Origin: Gossypium raimondii
Taxonomy: Eukaryota > Streptophyta > Magnoliopsida > Malvales > Malvaceae
Assembly: GCF_025698545.1 (NCBI RefSeq)
Contig: NC_068566.1
Coordinates: 43,813,192-43,877,191, forward strand
DNA length: 64,000 bases
Direction of reading: 5' to 3'
Below are positions 56,400-64,000 of this stretch, in pieces. The notes under the pieces were generated by a model. That model saw only the letters and a program-made list of their open reading frames with translations, had not been told where the DNA came from and made no database searches. The position numbers were made by a program, and so were the translations under genes. Within the stretch, counting starts at the first letter, position 1; every line of letters starts with the position of its first letter.

Positions 56400-59288
56400 A
56401 ATTACATTCAACTATTGCGATTAGGGCATGATCGACTTGTATGGCCTGGATTCCTACATCATCCGCACAACTTCGTTTGACTGGCTGTTTCTTGGATATC
56501 CATATTGTTACGTATTCTAGTCGAGCAAGGTCGACCCTTTGGTTTGCGACGTAATTCTCTATCCGATAACAGCTTAAAAAGAGCAAGAGATATGGGCGGC
56601 CATTTATGTTCATTTGGGATCGGTGGGAAAACGTGTCTTCAGATGTTGTACATGTTTTCTAATTTGTACACTTCGTCCACATAACTCATCGGATCCAGAA
56701 GGAGATTCTGAGAAGCTACAATAACATGCGCGCATTGATAACGAAGTGTATCAAACATCCCACAGTCACAAGTCTTATTTCGCAAGTGTACACGATATTG
56801 CCCGCCAACAACACCTTGGTGCGGTCTGTCAAACTCTGTCACGCGAAACCATAAATTGTCTCGATCGTGACACACTATGTGCATGGTGTTTGCCCTCGCC
56901 TTGGCCTTGTTAATTTCTTGAACTACCTTACTGCACCATACATGTCCTCCTTACATCTGGCCTGCATAACTTGCTGCTCGCTTTGGAAATAACGCCGCCA
57001 AACGAAAATATGTCTCTCGCACAACCGATGTTATCGGTAGATGGCGCGTTCCTTTAAGAATAGAATTGATGCATTCAGCCAGGTTCGACGTCATATGGCC
57101 ATATCGTAGGCCGCCGTCGTATGATTGTGCCCACTGTTCGAAACGTATGTTACAAAGGTAGTTCACCCCTTCTCCGTTAATTGAACGTAAAATTGCCAAC
57201 ATCTCGTGAAAACGATCTTTATTTATTTCATACACTGCCAATATAAGATCATAGCGAATAATTTATACCACTTCTACCAATAAAACTAATTCAAATTGAC
57301 AAACGAAATAACACAGATATAGACTAAATACCCATGTTGGTCACTTGTCGTCGTTTCGCTCTTAGATGGATATTGCTCGTAGTAGTTCAAGCAACGTGTC
57401 TTAGGCAATATCTATGGTGTGTGTCGCCATAAACTTCCTGTCGATCAAATGCACTAGTATACCAGGTGCCGATCCGAAATAACACGATATCGGGTTGGGG
57501 CACACATGCCTCCTTAACCTAGAGAGAAAGAAATCCCAGTCATCAGACGACTCCCCCGGTGTTATTGCAAATGCAATTGGAAGAATTCTCCCACCGCCAT
57601 CCTGTGCCACTACAAGCAATAGCCGATGAGTATACCTACAGAACATAAAGGTACCGTCAATTTGTACCAACGGCTTGCAGTATGAAAATGCGTCTCGACA
57701 TTGCTTAAAGGTCCAAAACAGACGTTTAAACACTTAGCATCCACGTAGCAATCGGTCGTTGTAGTACGCATGTTCTGTTTCAAGGTCTGTGATGGCACCT
57801 GGGACGTATATCTCTAGCACCTGACACCACTGCCATATTTCATTATATGAGGCGTCCCACCCACTATGCATCTTCTCCAACGTCTTTTGCTTAGCTATCT
57901 AAGCCTTGCGGTAAGAGGGCGTGTACCTCATTTGGCTACGGATATTGGCAATTAACACCAGCACTAAAGTCCTGGGATCTACTTTTACCGTGGGCAGTAT
58001 CAAACTAGCTAACATAGCTGAATCCATCTTGGGATGATCTTGTGAAACATCTATAAACCGAGTACATTAAATAATGCAACATTGCATAATAAAAGTATTA
58101 TTTAGAAACTGTCAATACTATACCTGCAGCACATGTATGTGGACCTTTGTACTTTTTAATCTTCCACAACCCTGTCATTTTCCTTAACGAGGCGTAGATT
58201 TTCCATGAGCATGTACCGTCTTAGACCGCACATTTCGCCTCAAACTTATCAGATTTGGATTTAACGACATGGTAGTTAACGCCGTTTTTGATGATATGTT
58301 ATTTCAAAGCACCAATAAAACTATCCTTGTTGGAAAACTGATTACCAACTTCAAATTCACCGGAATCTACCCCCCAAACTTGTACGATCACGCAATCGGT
58401 GTGGTAGATCTGGAAACTCTAACGCATCATCTGCGGACAGATCGACATTATGCATGTGGGCTGGAGGTGAGTATGCTCTGAATCGTGAATTTTCTTCTTC
58501 ATCTGAACCCCTTTCAGCATCTTCAGGTTCTGTTGGAATAGGCTCCGGTTCAGAAAATAAGCCAACTTTTGCACCATCTGGCCTGGGCTCTCGAGGTGGA
58601 TCCACATCGGAGTCATCTTCTAACCCACAATCATTTGTAGCGTACGAGGTCCCCTCACCGATTGACGTCGTAGGGAGTACGTCATCCTTTCTTCTGGGCA
58701 TTTTATAACGTCCCCAATTGGATGTAGATTGCCACCCAATAGAACTTGATGCTGTTCCCCAGTACGTATTTCCAGCATCAAACGTCGAGCCACCGACGTA
58801 CATGTCCCATCCACCGACAAAGTGTCTTGCGAGGGATGTGCATTCGACATCGCTACAGATCATGGGCTGTTCCGTATTTTGTAACCCGCTAACCGAGTGT
58901 CGGCCAGGGGTCGTGTATACATCTCGAACACCGGTCACAAGTACATCAGTTGGCGATGTAAATTGTACATATAACTCAATATAAGGTGCTCCACTAGTAA
59001 GATGAGTCTGCACCATTGCCTCCAAGCTACGAGCACCTTTTATGTCGAACGAGTCATATGTCACCGCGTCGTTCCGAAAATTTTACGCCTAATTCTTTTA
59101 CGAAGTTCTGTCAAATCTATGTTCTGGTTAAAAACCAGTCGCACCGTATTCTCCGACAAAAAAACAACACCATTCTCGGTGTGGCAAACCTCACCATCAT
59201 AGTAAATAACAGCACTAATACGTTCACTCATATTTGAAACTCTAACCTTCTTAGCCTCTCTAAATTGTTTCTGCTGTGACTTATGCAT
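56400..59288 (-). pseudogene. MuDR-type transposase of the MULE, broken
   Basis: Read on the minus strand. The N-terminus is near 59231 (MSERISAVIYYDGEVCHTEN, RLVFNQNIDLTELRKRIRR). A long acidic region follows (59064-58400, to EFPDLPHRLRDR), then the MuDR DNA-binding domain (about 58370-58130, SGEFEVGNQFSNKDSFIGAL, CSWKIYASLRKMTGLWKIKK), the MULE catalytic domain (57733-57401, PLVQIDGTFMFCRYTHRLLL with the first Asp; 57241-56951, GHMTSNLAECINSILKGTRH with the usual Glu) and a SWIM zinc finger (56884-56639, CDCGMFDTLRYQCAH). The segment between 57400 and 57241 lacks the expected second-Asp region, which points to an internal deletion. There are also a frame change near 59060 and several stops (for example in the DNA-binding domain near 58302). 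Not functional as it stands. Confidence 0.87.
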
Positions 59289-59335
59289 TCTGAGAACATT
59301 TTCTGTCTAATTTATAGCCTCAGCCCAAACATGCT

Positions 59336-59706
59336 ACTGTAGCAAAAGCGCGTCCACGAGGGCACGATTTTCACAAATTCTTCTCAAATAGCATCCTGCT
59401 ATAAGCGAATTTATACTATTTGCTCAGAAACGTCAAAAAAAAATTATTTCTTCCATGACCGACTGTAGCAAAAGCGCGTCCACGAGGGCGCAATTTACAA
59501 ATTCTTCTCAAATAGTATCCTGCTAGAAGCAATTTTATACTATTTGCTCAGAAACGTCAAAAAAAATTATTTCTTCCATGACCTACTGTAGCAAAAGCAC
59601 GTCCACAAGGGCGCGATTTCACAAATTCTTCTCAAATAGCATCCTGCTAGAAGTGATTTTATACTATTTGATCAGAAACGTCAACTCGAAATTATTTCTT
59701 CCAAGA
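59336..59706. repeat. Three direct repeats of about 124 bp near the right MULE end
   Basis: 'actgtagcaaaagcgcgtcc' starts at 59336, 59462 and, with one change, 59585. Each is followed by 'acaaattcttctcaaatag', 'atcctgct', 'tatactatttg' and 'cagaaacgtca'. Spacing is 126 and 123 bases. They lie between the transposase start and the right terminal repeat, so they may be part of its promoter or a binding region. Confidence 0.9.
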
Positions 59707-59810
59707 CCTAAAAACCCTAAAAAGCCTGAACCCTAAGCCCTAAAAGCCCAAAAAACCTAACGTGGGAAAACGGAAAAATCGCATCCCCCGGAACGCGCTA
59801 CGTGGCTCAG

Positions 59811-59858
59811 GAAATCGCTTCCACGTCAGCAACTCGCGCTGACGTGGTAGCAATTTCC
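59811..59858. repeat. Hairpin near the right MULE end
   Basis: CCACGTCAGC (59821-59830) pairs with GCTGACGTGG (59838-59847) around a 7-base loop. The stem extends outwards with ggaaatcgct and agcaatttcc (9 of 10 paired). It mirrors the hairpin near the left end. Confidence 0.8.
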
Positions 59859-60084
59859 TGGCGCGTCCCCTGACATCGCGCTGACTGGACGCGATTTGCC
59901 GAAAACTGGACCATTTCGGTAAATAATTAAATAATGGGCCCATTTCGGTAATTTTAAAAAAATGGCTTTTTTTGGTAAAATGCCCGGATTGTAGATACAA
60001 AACAAAATCATTTTATTCGATTTTTATATTTTAATTTGATATAATTTATTCGTATAATTGTCGATATTATATTTTTATCCAAAT

Positions 60085-60338
60085 CAGGGGCAGCACCAGG
60101 GAGTTCGCAGGGCCCGGCTCCCTCCTAAAATATAAAATTCTATTTTTGGCTTTTAAAGTTTTATAAATTTTTTATTTAGTAAAAATTAAAACTGTATTTT
60201 AATCGTTTATAAAATTTTAATTTTATCCTTTAAAAATTATAAAGATATAAGTTAATAAAATTTTAATTTTGTATTTTAACTCACATAAAAATATAGAAAC
60301 TTAATTCGACCCCAAAATTGTTTTTAACTTCCCACCTC
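60085..60338. mobile_element. Small hAT-type element, 254 bp, with 8-bp target duplication
   Basis: Starts 'caggggcagcaccaggg' and ends '...cttcccacctc', flanked by identical atccaaat (60077-60084 and 60339-60346). The terminal inverted repeats are weak. The 8-bp duplication and CAGGGGC start fit hAT. No coding capacity. Confidence 0.65.
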
Positions 60339-60444
60339 ATCCAAATCACTAACACCATTAAATTTTCTATTATTAAAGATTCTTTTCACTAATTTTTATT
60401 TTTTAATTTTTAAAATCCAACTCAATCTCGAGATGTACTTTTTA

Positions 60445-61013
60445 AAGGGTAAATTATGATAGAGGTCACCTAATTATGATTTTTTTCTTTTTTGGTCATA
60501 ATTATGAAAAGTTATAAAATAGTCACTCAACTATTCAATTCTCTTTTTTTGTCATAGTTGGCTAACGTAAAAATGGAAACTCCTAAGGACAAAGCCAAAA
60601 GTTTATCTTTGGGGGCCAAAATTAATTATAAAATTCTAAACGGATCAAAATACAATTTTACCTTTGTATATGCATGTTATTTTAGAGTTTTAAAGGGATT
60701 AAGCTGAATTTTTTTCATCTTGGGTGGGCAAAGTGTATTTTGCCCAATAAACTAACTTATAATTTAAAATTCTTTAAGTGACTAAAATGACTTGTCATTG
60801 TAGGGGGGCCAAGGACCCTGCCAGGCCCCTCGTCCCTTGGCGCCATCCCTGAAAACTCTCAAAAATGCAAGATAGTTGAGTGAAAAAAAAAGACAAAATT
60901 GAATAGTTAAGTGATTATTTGTAACTTTTCATAGTTGGATGACAAAAAAGAAAATTACAAATAGTTTGGTGATTAAAAAAGGAAAAAATCATAGTTGAAT
61001 CACTACTAATATA
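60445..61013. mobile_element. MITE with about 125-bp inverted arms, split by a nested insertion
   Basis: The left arm (60445-60573) contains 'ggtcataattatgaaaagtt', 'agtcactcaactattcaatt' and 'tttttgtcatagttgg'. The right arm (about 60870-61013) carries their reverse complements. The interior 60575-60862 is a different sequence that looks like a second element (separate entry). The outer element ends about 60 bases upstream of the candidate TATA box of the DUF1635 gene. Confidence 0.65.
60578..60854 (-). mobile_element. Nested hAT-like insert within the MITE
   Basis: Read on the minus strand it starts 'cagggatggcgccaaggg' (from about 60854) and ends near 60578 ('ggctttgtcctta'). The flanks gaaactcc and aaaactct agree at 6 of 8, both differences being transitions, as for a decayed 8-bp target duplication. 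No coding capacity. Confidence 0.45.
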
Positions 61014-61072
61014 ATAATAATAATAACTAAAATATACCTAATTAAAGTGTGTAGATGAAATTGTGGAGTTGA

Positions 61073-61080
61073 ATATAAAA
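61073..61080 (+). promoter_or_regulatory. Candidate TATA box of the DUF1635 gene
   Basis: 'atataaaa' about 225 bases upstream of the start codon at 61301 and about 60 bases after the end of the MITE at 60445-61013. Confidence 0.4.
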
Positions 61081-61300
61081 GAGGGACAAAAGCCATTATT
61101 TTGACATAATTTGACCAAAAAGATAAAAAGAAAAACATTAGTTACTGTTGCTATTGCTATTGCTAGTGCAAGTCCCCTTCTTATAAGACTCAGAAGAAAC
61201 CACTGATAAACCCCACCTTTTGTTTCTCTTTCTCCAATTCTGGAATAGGAACAAATCAATTTTAAGTTCACTTGTTTTGGGTGTTTCCAACTCTGAGACC

Positions 61301-62113
61301 ATGGATGCTCAGCATGGTTCCCCTTTTAGCTGGGCTTATTTTTGTCAAGCTAAGGTAATTAATGCCCCCATTTCTTGTTTGTTTTTAACTCATTAGTGTT
61401 TACCCTTTTGGCTTGATGATGAACAATTTGGGGGTTGTTTTTAATGATTGCAGACAATGGAAGAGCTTAAGCATTCACTTTTATGTACTACTATGGAGCT
61501 TGAACAAACAAAGATCCTAGTTCAAGAGGAGCTTAGAAAGAGAGATGATCAAGTACTTGAACTCAAGGAGTCGCTAAGCAAGGCTATGAAAGAGAGAGAT
61601 GAAGCCAAGGAGAAATACCAAAAGCTTTTCCTTGAGAAACTAGTGCATCATCACCACCTACACCGACAGGTTTCCAGCATTGAAGATGAACCCAGAAGAG
61701 GGATTGATTCCAACAATGGCTTCTCATCATCTGATTGTGAGGAAAGTATTGTTTCATCCCCTGTTGTTGACCCAATTCAACAAGGACCACAAGCAACCAT
61801 AGAGCTGGTGCCTGATAGGCCATTGCCTGAAAAGGGAAAGCTTTTGCAGGCAGTGATGAAAGCTGGTCCACTTTTGCAAACCCTTCTTTTAGCTGGACCG
61901 TTGCCTCAATGGAGACACCCACCACCACCACTTGATTCCTTTGACATCCCACCTGTGACCATCCCTTCACCACCACCACCACCACCACATCGGCTCCACC
62001 AAGACTCCTTCACCACCCTAAACGCCTGTGGTAAAGTTAACAGAAAAAGGATTCTATTGGAAGGCTCTGATTCTCCTACAGAGACCAAGTACCAAAGAAT
62101 AGTTCTCCATTGA
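61301..62113 (+). CDS. DUF1635 family protein, 2 exons, 237 aa
   Basis: Plant-specific protein of unknown function. Exon 1 (61301-61354) encodes MDAQHGSPFSWAYFCQAK. Exon 2 (61454-62113) continues in frame from TMEELKHSLLCTTMELEQTK to the stop. The intron of 99 bases is GT-AG. Residues about 19-75 form a strongly charged heptad-like helix (VQEELRKRDDQVLELKESLS), a likely coiled coil for dimerisation. Then come a His-rich patch (LVHHHHLHRQ), a Ser-rich acidic stretch (SSSDCEESIVSSP), the conserved block LPEKGKLLQAVMKAGPLLQT and LLLAGPLPQWRHPPPPLDSF, a polyproline run and a basic tail (GKVNRKRILLEGSDS). These are the hallmarks of DUF1635 proteins. No signal peptide or membrane segment. The gene looks intact. 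Confidence 0.92.
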
Positions 62114-62119
62114 CTGCAA

Positions 62120-64000
62120 ACAAAAGAATAGTCTACATAATACTAGTTTATGGTGACTGATGAAGCATTTTTGTACAAAGGATTGCTTTGGAGAAACAAC
62201 TATCCATTTTCCTAATTACCCTTTGGAGAGCTTTCATTGGCTTTTTGCCAATGTTTCCCGGTAAAGATATTTGTCCTTATCTTACCCCCCCCCCAAAAAA
62301 AAACCATTTTTTCTTCACATTTTCTTCTTTTTTTTTTTTTTTGCTCCATTGATGTGAAAGGGAGCTTTGATTTCTCCAAAACTGATGTGGAAAGTAAAAA
62401 TTACTAGTAGTATGATAACATTTAGCTACCATTCTCTTTTACTAAGGTTTGTGATTAGTATGTGGAAATTGTGGACGAAATGGTTAAGAGTTTAATGCTT
62501 CTTATGTATGGATTCAATTCAAGTCTCGTCGATGAAGAAAATAAGTTATGAGAGTCTTATTCTTCATCTAAAGATATAATTTAACTTAACTGGAATCTAA
62601 TGTGACTATTGAACACCGAAAACGAAACAAAAAAGATGTTAAAAGGGCAGAAATATTGGGTGTGGAGTAGTTGAAATGGGAAGATGGGTATGGCCAACAA
62701 CCAAGAAGGATCTAAGAGGGATTGTTTGATTGCTAGTCGGATTAGTGGATCCCGCAAATCGGAATCAGGATCCGCTAATGGCCTCACCGATGATTGTTGT
62801 TGTTGTTCAGTATGATTATTTTATATGTAGGTGTAAAGTAATGTTTCTCCAAATGATGCTCTCATTCATTAATTCTAATATTATTGTATTAATAATAATC
62901 AGTGAGATTTCTATTTCCATGTTGCCTTCACCATACAAAGATAAGGGACACACGTTCTTTTGCTAATGAAAAAATTCAATGAAACCATACCCAAATTTTT
63001 GAGTCCTTTTTGTTTTTAATTCATTCTAGATTTAAGGTAGAGTTTATCATTCCGGTTTTCTAAATCACTTCAAGTTTGAGTCATTTCTTATTTGAATGTA
63101 AACTAATTTCAATTATTTCTAGTTCAAGTTAATACATTTTGAAAATGAAGCCATAAGGGTCATCAAATCTAAATGGTAAACAATGGGTAAATATAAGTTT
63201 TTCAGGTACATGACTAAAAAAAGGAACTTTGTAGTGTAAGCCACTTAAAATTAGGCAAATTTAGTGAAATTCTTTTAACGAAGTGAAAGGAAAAGAAACT
63301 CATTTTGTATTCTCCATTGTTGGGATGCTTAGTCAATGCTAAGGGGCAGGTGTTACAATGGGGTAGCTTGTATTCACATTTGACAAAATTGAAGGGATTG
63401 GATGGGTTTCATTGGTGACAACCCAACCAACTTTGTTTCTACTCTTAACCAATATATATGCTCATAACTAAACCACCAATCTCCCTCCATGCAAATGAAT
63501 TGAATCTGTCACATTCAATTCCAAATCCATCCAAATGATTGCTTTACATACCTGCATCTAAATCCATGATCCCTAAAAGTATTAACATCAAATTATGAAT
63601 GAATTTCTTATCAACATGATGGATGATTTTTTGCTTATCCCAAATCTTATTTTGTATACACCCCAAACCTCGAAATGGCCTCCCTACCCTTGACATTTGA
63701 ATCCGAATCCATTATCAACAAGAGTAAAGAGAATTTAGATATAATAAATATCCATGCACTAATATCCACATCCATCCTAAATCCTATTCGTATAGTAATT
63801 AAAATATTCAAATTCATTATAAAAAAACAAATTAAATATCTGCAAATATCAAAATCCATACTACCCATGACCCTACTCCCCCTTTTACCCGTTACATCAA
63901 AATTCGGCAAGGCCTCAAACATAGGTCAAGCCCATTGTGCAAGAAGAGAGCATCTAGATAATGACATTTCCATTTTCTTACTTTTCCTAAATTTTTCTGA
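62120..64000. other. Intergenic DNA, no gene seen
   Basis: 62120-62400 probably includes the 3' untranslated region, with a C-run and A-run near 62286-62303. 62740-62780 has the small inverted pair 'attagtggatcc' and 'ggatccgctaat'. 63640-63930 has 'aatatccacatccatcc' style words like decayed dispersed repeats. No exon, RNA gene or complete element is recognised. Confidence 0.45.

Larger units (their letters stand above)
52786..59994. mobile_element. Complete-ended Mutator-like element (MULE) with plant mobile domain gene, including 9-bp target duplication
   Basis: The element spans 52795-59985 (7191 bp). The 9 bases ggattgtag occur on both sides (52786-52794 and 59986-59994), the target duplication expected of Mutator-like elements. 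Terminal inverted repeats of about 85 bases start 'gggcattttac' and include 'attatttaattatttaccg' (52795-52881 and about 59900-59985). Inside are a plant-mobile-domain gene (+) and a MuDR-type transposase (-), convergent, with a telomere-like satellite between them. Hairpins lie near both ends and three 124-bp direct repeats near the right end. Both genes carry several stops or frame breaks, so this copy is probably not autonomous. The identical target duplication argues for modest age. Confidence 0.93.

Noticed and set aside
62465-62530. tRNA-like or SINE-like stretch with A- and B-box-like words
   Set aside because: No cloverleaf could be drawn and no second copy was found in the window.
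1-64000. CRISPR arrays, rRNA genes, bacterial operons
   Set aside because: None seen. Gene structure and splice sites are those of a plant nuclear genome.

Overview
The window is nuclear DNA from a flowering plant, most likely a eudicot and probably Malvaceae (Gossypium-like). Genes have short exons, AT-rich GT-AG introns and close similarity to remembered Arabidopsis proteins. They sit as islands in AT-rich intergenic DNA filled with transposon remains. The genus is inferred from the style of the repeats and was not tested.

Left part (1-14.7 kb). A truncated duplicate of a serine carboxypeptidase gene (631-1231, -) and a decayed glyoxalase I copy (1435-2930, +) lie beside the intact carboxypeptidase gene (3687-6012, -, 8 exons, 504 aa). 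Next come the ESCRT-III gene VPS24/CHMP3 (8658-10606, -, 6 exons, 227 aa), LTR-element fossils (11.2-12.25 kb) and a two-exon gene for complex I subunit B15/NDUFB4 (13110-14646, -, 71 aa).

Middle part (14.7-49.9 kb). A desert with four hAT-type MITEs contains an XTH gene of the XTH31/32 clade (24631-26208, +, 307 aa). A solo LTR (28264-29637) and a LINE tail precede a 12-exon gene for a 460-aa conserved plant protein of unknown function (31593-36002, +). A decayed shugoshin gene follows (about 37157-40902, +), then intergenic DNA with LINE, SINE and MITE remains.

Right part (49.9-64 kb). A second LTR of the same family lies in opposite orientation (49880-52372). Beside it is a complete-ended 7.2-kb Mutator-like element (52795-59985) with about 85-bp terminal inverted repeats and a perfect 9-bp target duplication. 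It carries two convergent genes, a plant-mobile-domain gene (+) and a MuDR-type transposase (-), separated by a telomere-like satellite spacer. Both coding regions are broken. A DUF1635 gene (61301-62113, +, 237 aa) follows nested MITEs, and the rest is intergenic.

The host genes do not form a pathway: vacuolar protease, endosomal sorting, mitochondrial respiration, cell-wall remodelling and two uncharacterised proteins. Three of the six intact genes appear to use a GC-AG intron. The most notable element is the Mutator-like transposon carrying a plant mobile domain gene.
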